Shown here piece by piece: positions 17,357 through 25,537 of a DNA stretch of 40,968 bases (its first letter is position 1; the number at the start of each line of letters is the position of its first letter). This DNA comes from a virus. Both the position numbers and the translations under genes were made by a program. A model generated the notes under the pieces. That model saw nothing but the letters and a program-made list of their open reading frames with translations, was not told where the DNA came from and made no database searches. The DNA is taken from IMG/VR virus record IMGVR_UViG_3300004097_000017, positions 1-40,968 of that record. One strand, given 5' to 3'.

Positions 17357-18426
17357 AGTGTGTATAAATTCTTTTCTAGGTCTTCTATTTTGAATCTGAA
17401 GTAACTGCTGGAGCTATCACCTATACCAGTAAATGCATAAATGTATTCTTCGTGTGCCACACAGGAGGATGTGTATAAAACGCCAGAAAATTGACCAGGA
17501 GTAGATATCCCTCCTCCTAGAATTGGCTTCGGTGTCCATGCAATTGGCTTTAGTGTGTCTTTATTAATTATTAAAGCATGTTGATAATATGTTCTATTTC
17601 TGCTACCTTGTAGTGATGCATTTGGGTAAAAGTATTGATGCAAGAACATTAAGTAAACACTACCTAAGGATTGTATATTTATTTCAATAGGATTTGTGCT
17701 GCATGCCATGTATGAATTACCAAGTCTTTTTATCTTAAAATTAGTTCTTTCATATGAAATAGCATTACCAGAATCATCAAATTCAATAACAACCCATGGT
17801 TCGCAACAGTAGACCGCTTTTAGTTTACCGTTGTGAGAGAAAAATGCCCAGTTCTTTTCAAGCTTAGATTCGCCTAGGCCTATCCTGGATTGATCGCACT
17901 CCCTTAAGAACTGCATTCTTTTACCAAGAATTAGTGAAAGCCCCATGGAGCATCTTACTGTTTTTTGAGGCCAGCCCCTATCAAGATAATAATAGTTAGA
18001 GAAATTAGAATAAACCCTATCTTTGTGCCTAAACATTCTCCAGTCTTCTGGCCTGCAGGCAGCTGGCATGCCATTGTCGAATTTTTTTAATTTACTAAAT
18101 TCTATTTCATTATTATTATTTATTGTTCCTGTACATTTTAATGAGGAGGCTTTATCTGTCATTAAGTAACCACTAAAACTTGCATCAGTGTCCTCTCCCC
18201 TGAATAATAAATCAATTGTATTGTCTTCGTTTTTTATCGAGCCTGGGTTTATTATGGAACTATGACCTAAGCCTTGGTCTCCTGGTTGGAATATGTTAAA
18301 CTCATGGATATCCATGTCGTTTGAGTTCTTGAAGTGGTCCAGGGTTTTTACTTTTTCCCCTGGAGAAAGAGTCGGAAAAACTTCTGATATTTTAGTCCGC
18401 CTTAAGAAGTCTTCGTTTTTTTCCAT
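17353..18426 (-). CDS. Glycosidase-like beta-propeller protein
   Basis: A 357-residue protein. I chose the ATG at 18426, one base after the upstream stop, because an upstream in-frame ATG (18492) would add only an out-of-frame reading of the neighbour's GSGPQ repeat. Segments CRPEDWRMFRHKDRVYSNFSN, LEKNWAFFSHNGKLKAVYC and FSGVLYTSSCVAHEEYIYAF resemble blade motifs of five-bladed propellers of the GH43/GH130 kind ('eDpR.f...Y', 'eKNW.pf..dg.l..vY', 'f..G......Y...yG..D'). It may bind or trim glycans on the virion or host. It is last in the inverted neck operon, which makes a virion role likely. The call is tentative; catalytic residues could not be fixed. Confidence 0.5.
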   Translation of the reverse strand: MEKNEDFLRRTKISEVFPTLSPGEKVKTLDHFKNSNDMDIHEFNIFQPGDQGLGHSSIINPGSIKNEDNTIDLLFRGEDTDASFSGYLMTDKASSLKCTGTINNNNEIEFSKLKKFDNGMPAACRPEDWRMFRHKDRVYSNFSNYYYLDRGWPQKTVRCSMGLSLILGKRMQFLRECDQSRIGLGESKLEKNWAFFSHNGKLKAVYCCEPWVVIEFDDSGNAISYERTNFKIKRLGNSYMACSTNPIEINIQSLGSVYLMFLHQYFYPNASLQGSRNRTYYQHALIINKDTLKPIAWTPKPILGGGISTPGQFSGVLYTSSCVAHEEYIYAFTGIGDSSSSYFRFKIEDLEKNLYTL

Positions 18427-18427
18427 T

Positions 18428-19696
18428 TTAGAATTGAGACTGTGGTCCTGATCCTTGTGGTCCTGATCCTTGTGGGCCTGATCCTTGTGCATCTCTCCTC
18501 AGTACATATACTAACGTGCCTTTTTTATGAAAGTTTAGGGTAGGTATGTCAATTATAATTGAGCCAAAGTTTGTTACTATTCTTTTTTCTTCTATAGGCA
18601 TTCCTGGTGCGATTGATATTTCATCTCCAATTTGGAATATTGATTGGTCGCAAGGGATTAATGTTGTTGTGCCAGCCTCGGAGTCTTCGCATAAATTTGT
18701 AGCAGCAATATATGTTTCTGGCGGGCGATTCTTTTCCTTACCGATACATGGCGGTGGGGGAGGTGGTGGAGCGGGAGGAAAGCATCTTCTAGTAAACCTT
18801 GATTGGCAGACCTCGAAATCTATAAAGCCTAAAAATAAATTTGGATTAGTTGTCTTAGATAGTCTGTCGCTTATTTTCGACGACTTTACATCGTCAACAA
18901 ACATAAGTTTTGGTATTTTCTCTGAACCCTTGGCTGTTTCGTAATAACTGAAGTAATAGTCTTTTGTGTCGCCAAATTCATTAAGCGGGTAATCGTCAAA
19001 ACCTATATTACATATACCTGCATTGTAGGCGTCCGCGCAAAGAGCCATAGCTCCGTCCAATTGGTATAAGTTTTCAGCAAATATTACAACTCTATAGTAT
19101 AGATGAGTAAGGTCTTCGCCACCAAGAGCAAACGGTGTGTTTACGGTTCTTTCCATGGATACAAAGGCAGCTGGAGCCACTTGTTCATATGGCTCTAGTC
19201 CCTGTCCTTTGCCTAAATCTGGAACAGTCCTACTGTTGACATTGTACTTATTTTGCAAAACTAAATTTTCCTCAACATCATCTGCCAGGTATATATTTAT
19301 ATCCTTTACTGCAAACTGCGATTTAATTTTAAGCTTATCATAAATTTCAGGGAAATAAAATCCGCTAACCAAAACCCTGCCGTTCTCGAAGTCTATGTTT
19401 ACTCCGCTTTCCCCTCTATGGCAGAAGTCATAACCAGCTCCAGTATCTATGTAGACTCCAGAGGGCACAATTGCTCCTTCTGCTGTAGCATCATTATTAC
19501 ATACCCACTGCTTGTACTCACTATTATAGCTAGCCAAGCCTAAGATTGGGTCTTCTGGATAAACGGGAAGCCTTTCATCTGGCTTGTAATAAAGCCCTCC
19601 TTCTTTATTGGAAAAACCTTCTCCTTGTCTAATAAAATAATTATCTAACCAGAGGGCAAAACTTGTAGTGGCTTCGTGTTGGAATTGCGGTTTCAT
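18428..19696 (-). CDS. Virion structural protein with polyproline linker and C-terminal GSGPQ repeats
   Basis: The ATG at 19696 overlaps the upstream stop (TAATG) and is preferred over the longer frame beginning at 19747; it gives 422 residues. The N-terminal 310 residues are beta-rich (segment TTSFALWLDNYFIRQGEGF near the start). A run of prolines (PPAPPPPPPP) links to an 80-residue domain, and the protein ends with three copies of GSGPQ. The repeat is built from a 15-base DNA unit repeated three times. A similar GSGP tail is on the protein at 24773. Probably a neck or tail-completion component because it is coupled to two such genes; not recognised by family. Confidence 0.6.
   Translation of the reverse strand: MKPQFQHEATTSFALWLDNYFIRQGEGFSNKEGGLYYKPDERLPVYPEDPILGLASYNSEYKQWVCNNDATAEGAIVPSGVYIDTGAGYDFCHRGESGVNIDFENGRVLVSGFYFPEIYDKLKIKSQFAVKDINIYLADDVEENLVLQNKYNVNSRTVPDLGKGQGLEPYEQVAPAAFVSMERTVNTPFALGGEDLTHLYYRVVIFAENLYQLDGAMALCADAYNAGICNIGFDDYPLNEFGDTKDYYFSYYETAKGSEKIPKLMFVDDVKSSKISDRLSKTTNPNLFLGFIDFEVCQSRFTRRCFPPAPPPPPPPCIGKEKNRPPETYIAATNLCEDSEAGTTTLIPCDQSIFQIGDEISIAPGMPIEEKRIVTNFGSIIIDIPTLNFHKKGTLVYVLRRDAQGSGPQGSGPQGSGPQSQF
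18440..18489 (-). repeat. Three tandem 15-base units encoding GSGPQ
   Basis: On the minus strand the unit is GGATCAGGACCACAA, repeated three times with one or two substitutions. It encodes the flexible C-terminal end of the structural protein. In another frame it also gives an HKDQ repeat that artificially extends the downstream ORF. Confidence 0.8.
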
Positions 19697-20340
19697 TATA
19701 GTGACTGTATATTTCCTCCTGTAAGTTTTGCAAACTGCTTTGCCCAACGATTAAGGAATGCTGTTATGTATTGCGTGTTAGTGAATCTGCCGCCCCTGAT
19801 TTTTGATTGTGTTTGTATGCCCGTGCCAGATCTACTAGTGCTTGAGCTTTTATTCATATACATACCTAGGCCAGACATCCCTATTTCAATTCTTTGAGTC
19901 CAGCTAATTCCTGGTGCCCAAGGCAAGGGGGTTGCTCTAAAAATTTGATCACGACTTGGCATTTCAACGGTAATATTAATGACTCCGCGCACCATTCTGG
20001 AGCAATTGAAATTTGTCTGAGAAAGTAACTCTACGATTGGGTCAATGGGCCTGTCTGATTTATTGAAACCTATGAAGGTGAAAAGATTGCCGTATCCACC
20101 TAGTGTACCACTGGAATTTGTGCTGCTTGGTCCATCTGAAATCTCTTTAGTAATAGGATGATTTAAGAAATTTCTAATCATCTCCTGTTTTAATTTTTCA
20201 AATTCTTTAAACAAGTTTTTACCACTGTTTGTTTCTAGCTCTCTTTTGAATGCATTAGGGTCATTTAGTTTACCCATTGAGTTAATGACATCTTTTTTAA
20301 ATGCACCTTTATTTGTGCTAAATGTAACTCTAGGCCTCAT
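19696..20340 (-). CDS. Probable neck/tail-completion protein
   Basis: A 214-residue protein whose central part, GYGNLFTFIGFNKSDRPIDP, resembles a conserved element of small phage head-tail joining or tail-completion proteins. The N-terminal 60 residues are helical (LFKEFEKLKQEMIRNFLNHP), the C-terminal part is mixed. Its start overlaps the preceding stop (TAATG) and its stop overlaps the next start (TAATG), so the operon is tightly coupled. Exact position in the virion (connector, stopper or terminator) is not resolved. Confidence 0.55.
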   Translation of the reverse strand: MRPRVTFSTNKGAFKKDVINSMGKLNDPNAFKRELETNSGKNLFKEFEKLKQEMIRNFLNHPITKEISDGPSSTNSSGTLGGYGNLFTFIGFNKSDRPIDPIVELLSQTNFNCSRMVRGVINITVEMPSRDQIFRATPLPWAPGISWTQRIEIGMSGLGMYMNKSSSTSRSGTGIQTQSKIRGGRFTNTQYITAFLNRWAKQFAKLTGGNIQSL

Positions 20341-20789
20341 TAGTCTGCTGGCTGTAAGTAGTATGTAAAAAATTTAGGTCTAAATAAACCGTGTTTCTTT
20401 ACATCAGTTATTTTAAAAAATAGTCTACCGTCAATTTCTACCCGTTTGGCCTGCTGAAAATACTCATTACCTTCTTGGTCTACTTTTATTCTCACTTCAC
20501 CAATATTTTGAGTAACTTTTATTTGACTGTCAACTTGTGCATCATAGGTTATTTCGTTCTGTTTGTCCATGTAGCTTATGCGAGCTGTTATAGCTTTAAA
20601 TTGGCTTTTTCTCACAGTTTGACTGACCCCTTTAACATTATTATATAAAAAGTTAAAATTTGGATCTGTGCTTACGATAACCTTTAGTGATTCTTTATAA
20701 GCGTATATAGTTCTAGCGAATGTATCATGCATATTTTGCATAACTTCTTCGTACTCTTTTTTGTCTTTAGAATTTAAATAAGAAGGCAT
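20340..20789 (-). CDS. Probable head-tail connector/neck protein
   Basis: A 149-residue protein that opens the leftward operon. It has a helical N-terminal 40 residues and then a beta-rich domain (KAITARISYMDKQNEITYDA, VRIKVDQEGNEYF, VEIDGRLFFKITDVKKHG), the sort of small beta-barrel used by head-closure or stopper proteins. The AGTGTAA element lies 11 bases upstream of the ATG on the minus strand. Assignment is by fold impression and operon position. Confidence 0.5.
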   Translation of the reverse strand: MPSYLNSKDKKEYEEVMQNMHDTFARTIYAYKESLKVIVSTDPNFNFLYNNVKGVSQTVRKSQFKAITARISYMDKQNEITYDAQVDSQIKVTQNIGEVRIKVDQEGNEYFQQAKRVEIDGRLFFKITDVKKHGLFRPKFFTYYLQPAD

Positions 20790-20800
20790 AACATATAAGA

Positions 20801-20807
20801 TTACACT
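20801..20807 (-). promoter_or_regulatory. AGTGTAA element for the leftward neck operon
   Basis: Reading the minus strand, AGTGTAA lies 11 bases before the ATG of the connector gene. The plus-strand gene at 20858 does not have its own copy; its leader holds CATAAATATATAATATAA. Confidence 0.45.
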
Positions 20808-20857
20808 TTACTTGAAAAAAAGCTGTCATAAATATATAATATAATTAGGTACAAGGA

Positions 20858-21139
20858 ATGAATGCAACGGATATATTTTCAGAAACTAATCATAAACATA
20901 TTAAAACTTTGTTTAAATCTTTTCTAATTTTAATTGAAGATTTGCATAAGGAACACGAAATTAACTTCGATAAGTTAAAAAAGAGCTTGCCCGAAGATCA
21001 GCAGTTAATAGTGCAAGCCGACTATTTTGATGAAGATAAGTTAAAGTATTTAAGAAAAAAAGTTTTAGACATGGGGAATGAAGTTATTAGAAGTAACGAT
21101 AATGATCTAGAGAATTTTACTATAAGTTTTAAGTTTTAA
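20858..21139 (+). CDS. Small helical hypothetical protein, 93 aa
   Basis: A charged, helical protein (segment FKSFLILIEDLHKEHEINFD near residues 19-38). It precedes the tail assembly chaperone-like gene by 25 bases with an AAGGA ribosome-binding site in its own leader. The A/T run CATAAATATATAATATAA about 35 bases upstream resembles a T4-type late promoter (TATAAATA). No known domain. Confidence 0.5.
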   Translation: MNATDIFSETNHKHIKTLFKSFLILIEDLHKEHEINFDKLKKSLPEDQQLIVQADYFDEDKLKYLRKKVLDMGNEVIRSNDNDLENFTISFKF

Positions 21140-21164
21140 TTTTACAATAAGGAACAAGGTTAAT

Positions 21165-21929
21165 ATGCAAAAAAATAAGATATACTCATTTACAGTCAAC
21201 TTAGAAAAAGAAGTTGAGGAATCAACTGTTACTAAGAAGAAGAATAAAGAGACTGGAAAGATGGAAGAAATCCAGACAGTTAAAAAAGTGACTAAAGAGG
21301 TCCCAAATACGGTTACCCTTTATGAGCCATCGCGCAGGCAAGTTGAAGAGGCTGACATGGAGTTTAGTATCGAGATGAGTAAATGCATTAAAAGGGGCAT
21401 CCTCACTAAAGCTATGTTGGCTAAAAAATATAGCGACTCAGGCGGATTGTTGACAGAAGAGGATTCTCAAAAATTGGTGAGGAGTTATTCTAAACTAGCT
21501 GAAGTTCAAAATGATTTAGGTAGGATCATGGCTAAAAAGAAAAAGAATCAAGAAGAAAAAGACGCAGAAACTAAGCTAACTGAAGAGTTTGCGAAAACCC
21601 GCAGAGATATTGTTGATCTAGAAACGGCATATCAAAATGTATTTAATCATACTGCAGACACCAAAGCTCAAAATAGAACAATCTTGTGGTACCTAATAAA
21701 TTTATCTTTTGTAACAGATTCAGCTGGAATTGAAAGACCTTTATTTGAGGGGGATGATTACGATGAGATGCTTGATAATTATTATCTTAAGGATGAAAAA
21801 GGTGACGAGATATATGATGTTTGCAGAGAAAAGGTTATGGCCTTCATTAGTTTTTGGTATTTCAGTCAAAATGCATCACAAGAGGATTTTAAAAGTCTAG
21901 AAGAAGAAATTGAGACTGGAGCTATTTAG
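21165..21929 (+). CDS. Probable tail assembly chaperone (first part)
   Basis: A 254-residue, Lys/Glu-rich helical protein just before the tail genes. Its N-terminus (KIYSFTVNLEKEVEES) is followed by a Lys-rich loop and a coiled coil. Position and character suit a tail assembly chaperone, the protein class usually made in two versions by programmed frameshift. Here it ends with TAG at 21927-21929, and the next ORF is in the same reading frame one codon later. Readthrough would fuse the two (see findings). The assignment is from context; no specific motif proves it. Confidence 0.5.
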   Translation: MQKNKIYSFTVNLEKEVEESTVTKKKNKETGKMEEIQTVKKVTKEVPNTVTLYEPSRRQVEEADMEFSIEMSKCIKRGILTKAMLAKKYSDSGGLLTEEDSQKLVRSYSKLAEVQNDLGRIMAKKKKNQEEKDAETKLTEEFAKTRRDIVDLETAYQNVFNHTADTKAQNRTILWYLINLSFVTDSAGIERPLFEGDDYDEMLDNYYLKDEKGDEIYDVCREKVMAFISFWYFSQNASQEDFKSLEEEIETGAI

Positions 21930-21932
21930 GAT

Positions 21933-22916
21933 GTGTCTAGCACTCCTTACAGGAAAAACTTAGTTGAGATAATTGACGGTTCTAGTACCGCTTTTATAAG
22001 AAACCAGCGGGTATTCATAAAACATAAGAATGTATCTGATGTCGTAGACTACGAGATCATATACGATAATTTTTTTGAAAGAGCACAAGAGAGAGGGCTA
22101 CCTACTCAAAAAGAAATCATAGAGGAGCTTGAGGTCGCAGAAATATGGACGAAGGCAGATGAGGATTATACTCAAACGCAAAAAAGCTTCATAGAGGGTT
22201 TAAGGATTAGTAAGGGCTCTCTTTATATAGAGTCAGCTATACAGCAAATTAATAAACAATTAGAGAATGCTGAAATAGAGCTAAATCAGCACCTCAATAA
22301 AAGAGCAAACCTTATACAAAATTCTTGCGAAACCTATGCATCAAACAGGGCGAACGATTACTACATATTAAGATCCTTCTTTAAGGATAAGGACACCTCT
22401 GAACCCCTTTATACGGAAGAAGAGTTTGAGTATCTTGAGTCCAGTATACTGGCAGAGGTTATTGATTCATACAATGTGTTTCATGGGAAATTTTCTGAAG
22501 AACAAATAATGGAATTAGTCGTTCAAGATTTTTATAAAATTTACTACTCATTCTCCGAGACTGCTACAGATTTTTTCGGGAAACCAGTGGCTAGGCTGAC
22601 TAACTTCCAGTTGAACTTGCTGATATATACAAGGATATTTAAAAACATATTTGAGCAAAACAATGACATCCCCGAAAGAATGCATAAGGACCCGCAAGCC
22701 TTACTTGATTTTGCTTCGTCTTCTAGCTCCAGGGAAAAAGCTAAGGGAGAATTAAATAAGGAAGGATCAGCTGGTGCGAGTGTTCTTGGAGCAACAAGTC
22801 AAGATATGGAGGACTTGGGTTTAAATACAAGCACCCAAAAAAACATGAATACATTAGTTAAAGAAAAGGGAGGATCTTTAAGCATGAAAGATTTGATGGA
22901 TTTGAATGGTATTTAA
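21933..22916 (+). CDS. Probable tail assembly chaperone-like/tail protein (second part), GTG start
   Basis: A 327-residue helical protein. No ATG fits the N-terminus; the frame opens with GTG at 21933, directly after the previous stop, giving VSSTPYRKNLVEIIDG. An ATG two bases earlier is out of frame and stops after 10 codons. The middle (about 60-250) is helical and charged, and the C-terminal 70 residues are Ser/Gly/Lys-rich and probably flexible. It could be expressed by reinitiation at the GTG or by readthrough of the TAG codon. No enzymatic motif seen. Confidence 0.55.
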   Translation: MSSTPYRKNLVEIIDGSSTAFIRNQRVFIKHKNVSDVVDYEIIYDNFFERAQERGLPTQKEIIEELEVAEIWTKADEDYTQTQKSFIEGLRISKGSLYIESAIQQINKQLENAEIELNQHLNKRANLIQNSCETYASNRANDYYILRSFFKDKDTSEPLYTEEEFEYLESSILAEVIDSYNVFHGKFSEEQIMELVVQDFYKIYYSFSETATDFFGKPVARLTNFQLNLLIYTRIFKNIFEQNNDIPERMHKDPQALLDFASSSSSREKAKGELNKEGSAGASVLGATSQDMEDLGLNTSTQKNMNTLVKEKGGSLSMKDLMDLNGI

Positions 22917-22935
22917 TTCGCCTGAATAAAATATA

Positions 22936-22942
22936 AGTGTAA
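22936..22942 (+). promoter_or_regulatory. AGTGTAA element before the S74 fibre gene
   Basis: An exact AGTGTAA in the 36-base gap, 10 bases before the ATG. It overlaps a weak CGGAG sequence that could also serve as a ribosome-binding site. Confidence 0.4.
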
Positions 22943-22952
22943 CGGAGTAAGT

Positions 22953-23915
22953 ATGGCTCTCATAAAACTAAGAAACTTACCTGCGTCACAGCCTGGAGAT
23001 TTTACTGGACAAAACTTGCTTGCGGTTGCACTTGAGGATGAAAATCTAGATAAGGAAACTAAGGCATTCACCTGCGGGGAAATGATATCAGGGATGATGC
23101 AAGTTTTTTCTGGGGATGGCAATTTTGCAAACTTCCAGAATGGGTTAAGAGTTAGCGGGGAATCTGTTTCTACTGGGGATGCAGGTGCCTCAATAGGCGG
23201 AGAGAAGATTTTGAACGAAGCTGCTGATGGTAGTATAATGTTCGGGGGAATGGATCCAGGTGATACTAAGGATATTTTATTTGCTCATGGGGGTGATGAG
23301 AAAATGAAAATCACAGCAGATGGAGTAAATATTCAGCCAGGTTTAACCGTAAATGGTTTATCGGTATTGACTCAGGGGTCTAATATATCATCCCTGGCTA
23401 ATGACGCTGGTTATATAACTATTGCAGATATACCCTCAAACTTAAGTCAGTATACTAATGATGCAAATTTTCTTACTGCTGTAGATTTACCAGGCTTAAT
23501 AAGTGTTGGGGCATTAACCTTAATGAATGGAACAAAAAACCTTGGAACTTTTGTTAGTAGCACTACTAGTGTTATAGATATCAATGTTCCAGAGTATGAA
23601 GAAGTGGAGGCTGCGTTTCTAGATTCCGACATGACTCTTAAGGATGAATTAAGCTTAATTACCGACCCCATGGTTAAGGTGGAGAAAATAAATGGCTACA
23701 ATTTCATATGGAACGAGGATGCTGGAGGTGATAAACATGGAGAAAAGGATGTTGGGGTAATAGCTCAAGAAATTAAAGAGGTTATGCCCGAGGCTGTAAA
23801 AAATAAAGATGGCACACTAAAAGTTGCATACCATAAAATCATTCCATTGTTAATTGAGTGTATAAAGGATCAGGAGAAAAGAATAAAACACTTAGAAGGT
23901 AAAATGAAATGCTAG
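22953..23915 (+). CDS. Tail fibre with C-terminal S74 intramolecular chaperone
   Basis: A 320-residue fibre protein. The N-terminus (MALIKLRNLPASQPGDF) is the shared KIRDL-type module. The middle has fibre repeats of the NDAGYIT/NDANFLT type (residues of about 150-175). The C-terminal 100 residues are a peptidase S74 chaperone: the self-cleavage region SDMTLKDELS starts at Ser225 and has Lys230, followed by INGYNFIWNEDAGG and DVGVIAQEIKEVMPEAV. S74 domains trimerise the fibre and then cut themselves off. A terminal coiled coil (IKDQEKRIKHLEGKMK) fits trimerisation. It overlaps the next gene by 7 bases and ends with TAG. Confidence 0.88.
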   Translation: MALIKLRNLPASQPGDFTGQNLLAVALEDENLDKETKAFTCGEMISGMMQVFSGDGNFANFQNGLRVSGESVSTGDAGASIGGEKILNEAADGSIMFGGMDPGDTKDILFAHGGDEKMKITADGVNIQPGLTVNGLSVLTQGSNISSLANDAGYITIADIPSNLSQYTNDANFLTAVDLPGLISVGALTLMNGTKNLGTFVSSTTSVIDINVPEYEEVEAAFLDSDMTLKDELSLITDPMVKVEKINGYNFIWNEDAGGDKHGEKDVGVIAQEIKEVMPEAVKNKDGTLKVAYHKIIPLLIECIKDQEKRIKHLEGKMKC

Positions 23916-24196
23916 GATTTAGAAAAATTAGAGATCTACCTGCGGGGGTACCTACCAGCGGCTCAATGCTTATGTTTGCTAATGATGAAGAGGCTGAGTT
24001 TAAGCAGACCAATGCAGCTACAGTAAGAGATCTTCTTCCTCTTTCTTTTTTTGAATTAGAGGAAGGTGTACTGACAGTAACAGAAAGGCCCACTACATTT
24101 AAAAAAGTAGGCGGTAATCTATATTTAAAAAGTGCGTGCATAGGTACTGCCACATTTCAGGTAGACGGCGACAAGCTTGTAATCACAACAAAATAA
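23909..24196 (+). CDS. Small virion-associated protein with KIRDLP module
   Basis: A 95-residue protein that is nearly only the shared N-terminal module: MLGFRKIRDLPAGVPTSGSM, then an A-T-V-x-D-L-L segment and a short beta-rich tail. Its size suggests that the module folds on its own. It overlaps the S74 fibre gene by 7 bases. Probably a minor fibre or an anchor for fibres; enzyme function not indicated. Confidence 0.55.
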   Translation: MLGFRKIRDLPAGVPTSGSMLMFANDEEAEFKQTNAATVRDLLPLSFFELEEGVLTVTERPTTFKKVGGNLYLKSACIGTATFQVDGDKLVITTK

Positions 24197-24200
24197 TACT

Positions 24201-24767
24201 ATGTTTAGTATATTCCCAAATAATGTAATAAACGAAGATCATGTTTTAAATGTTAATGGTGTAGACGTACCTTACCATGATCCAGATAATGGAGTAAACC
24301 CAAGTCCAGTAATAATAAATTTAGCGGCGGGTACACTTTGTACGGCATATATGAGATACAACAGCTCTGACTTTACATTTAACATGTGGGGAGGGCTGGA
24401 TGGTTTTTCTACTGTCAACCCTGACACTAGTAAGAGTTATGTTTTAGATGCTAACGGAGAAAAATTTAATAGTAAGGCTATTGCGCAGGTGACTGTAGCT
24501 GGGCCTTTGACCGAAAATAGAGTCCAGTGGATAATGCCATCATTTAATCTGCAGATTATACCAATAGTTACTAGTTCAACCGCTGTTGGTGTTAGTCCAG
24601 AAGTAAGGGTGAACCTAGCTGCCATTAACGAAATTGAGTTTAATGGAGAAACAATAGATAATCTCTTTATCGATGGGGTCATGCAGTGGGATGCCTCTTT
24701 GCCTCCAGGAGGAAAATTTGTAGATGCAACTGCTGGTATAACATTTTTAATAGAGGACGAAAGTTGA
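24201..24767 (+). CDS. Hypothetical beta-rich structural protein, 188 aa
   Basis: Starts 4 bases after the previous stop. The sequence is beta-rich and lacks charge clusters, with segments such as VLNVNGVDVPYHDPDNGV and PEVRVNLAAINEIEFNGETI that resemble immunoglobulin-like or jelly-roll strands. Lies between fibre and tail-tube genes, so it is probably a virion component. Family unknown. Confidence 0.5.
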   Translation: MFSIFPNNVINEDHVLNVNGVDVPYHDPDNGVNPSPVIINLAAGTLCTAYMRYNSSDFTFNMWGGLDGFSTVNPDTSKSYVLDANGEKFNSKAIAQVTVAGPLTENRVQWIMPSFNLQIIPIVTSSTAVGVSPEVRVNLAAINEIEFNGETIDNLFIDGVMQWDASLPPGGKFVDATAGITFLIEDES

Positions 24768-24772
24768 TTAAT

Positions 24773-25480
24773 ATGAGTAGTGAAGAAGTAAATCAAATAG
24801 GAAAGATAGCTAGTGGCTTACTAATGTATGAGTTCGATTATTTATCTGAAGAAAGTAGGCCATTTGAGCTTCAGTTGATATCTGGTAGTTTGAGTGGAAG
24901 AATGGGGGAGCTTAATATACTATTAAACCAATCATTTTCTTTTACTGGTGATGACGGGAATCCATTTCCTAGATTGCAAAAAGAAGAATCGGATATACTA
25001 GAACTGTTGTACCTTAGGGATTACAATACAAAACAAGCTCAAAAGTTATTAAGAGGGGTATATGATGTAGGTACCTCAGATTCTATAGCTGACTCACCTA
25101 CGCCATGGATAGAACTATCAGAAGGCGACACTACCATTAAGAGAAGCCCAAACAGTAATGGTAGCTCTGCCGCTAATAGAATTACAATGAGTAAGGACTT
25201 TAAGTCTCTATCTCAAGAAGCTAGAGAAAAGATAGAGCAGTTGGTTTATGCATACAATATGTATGGGGCTGAGCCAAGGCAGGTTATAGCAGATGATTGC
25301 TGCGATTCTTGCCATTGTGCTGGCGAAGAAAATGAAACGCCAAAACAGCAGAATCCAGCCACTCCTCCTCCTAGTCAAGGGTCGGGCCCCAGTCAGGGAT
25401 CTGGACCAATTCAAGGTTCTGGCCCCGCAGCCGAAAACGCTGAAGAAGAAATCGATGATGAAATCGTATCTGATATCTAA
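24773..25480 (+). CDS. Virion-associated protein with Cys cluster and C-terminal GSGP repeats
   Basis: The ATG at 24773, 5 bases after the previous stop, is chosen over an earlier in-frame ATG (24686) that lies inside the upstream gene; it gives 235 residues. The first 150 residues are helical. A cysteine cluster DDCCDSCHCAG may bind metal. The C-terminus holds three GSGP units (QGSGPSQGSGPIQGSGP), then an acidic tail. The same GSGP tail is on the minus-strand structural protein ending at 18428, although the rest of the two proteins is unrelated. It directly precedes the tail-tube genes; role unknown. Confidence 0.55.
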   Translation: MSSEEVNQIGKIASGLLMYEFDYLSEESRPFELQLISGSLSGRMGELNILLNQSFSFTGDDGNPFPRLQKEESDILELLYLRDYNTKQAQKLLRGVYDVGTSDSIADSPTPWIELSEGDTTIKRSPNSNGSSAANRITMSKDFKSLSQEAREKIEQLVYAYNMYGAEPRQVIADDCCDSCHCAGEENETPKQQNPATPPPSQGSGPSQGSGPIQGSGPAAENAEEEIDDEIVSDI

Positions 25481-25537
25481 AATATAATTTCACATTGTTT
25501 TAAAACTAATGTAATTGATAGAAAATACTAAAATCTT

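Noticed and set aside
18427-18492. Upstream start (18492) for the propeller protein, adding an HKDQ repeat
   Set aside because: It reads the neighbour's GSGPQ repeat in another frame; the ATG at 18426, one base after the upstream stop, is the more natural start.
21931-21963. ATG at 21931 as the start of the second chaperone-like gene
   Set aside because: It is in another frame and stops after 10 codons; only GTG at 21933 opens the long frame.
521-23915. Reassignment of TAG to an amino acid
   Set aside because: TAG ends the 63-aa gene, the zinc-ribbon gene and the S74 fibre with sensible gene ends and overlaps with the next start; only the 21927 TAG invites readthrough.
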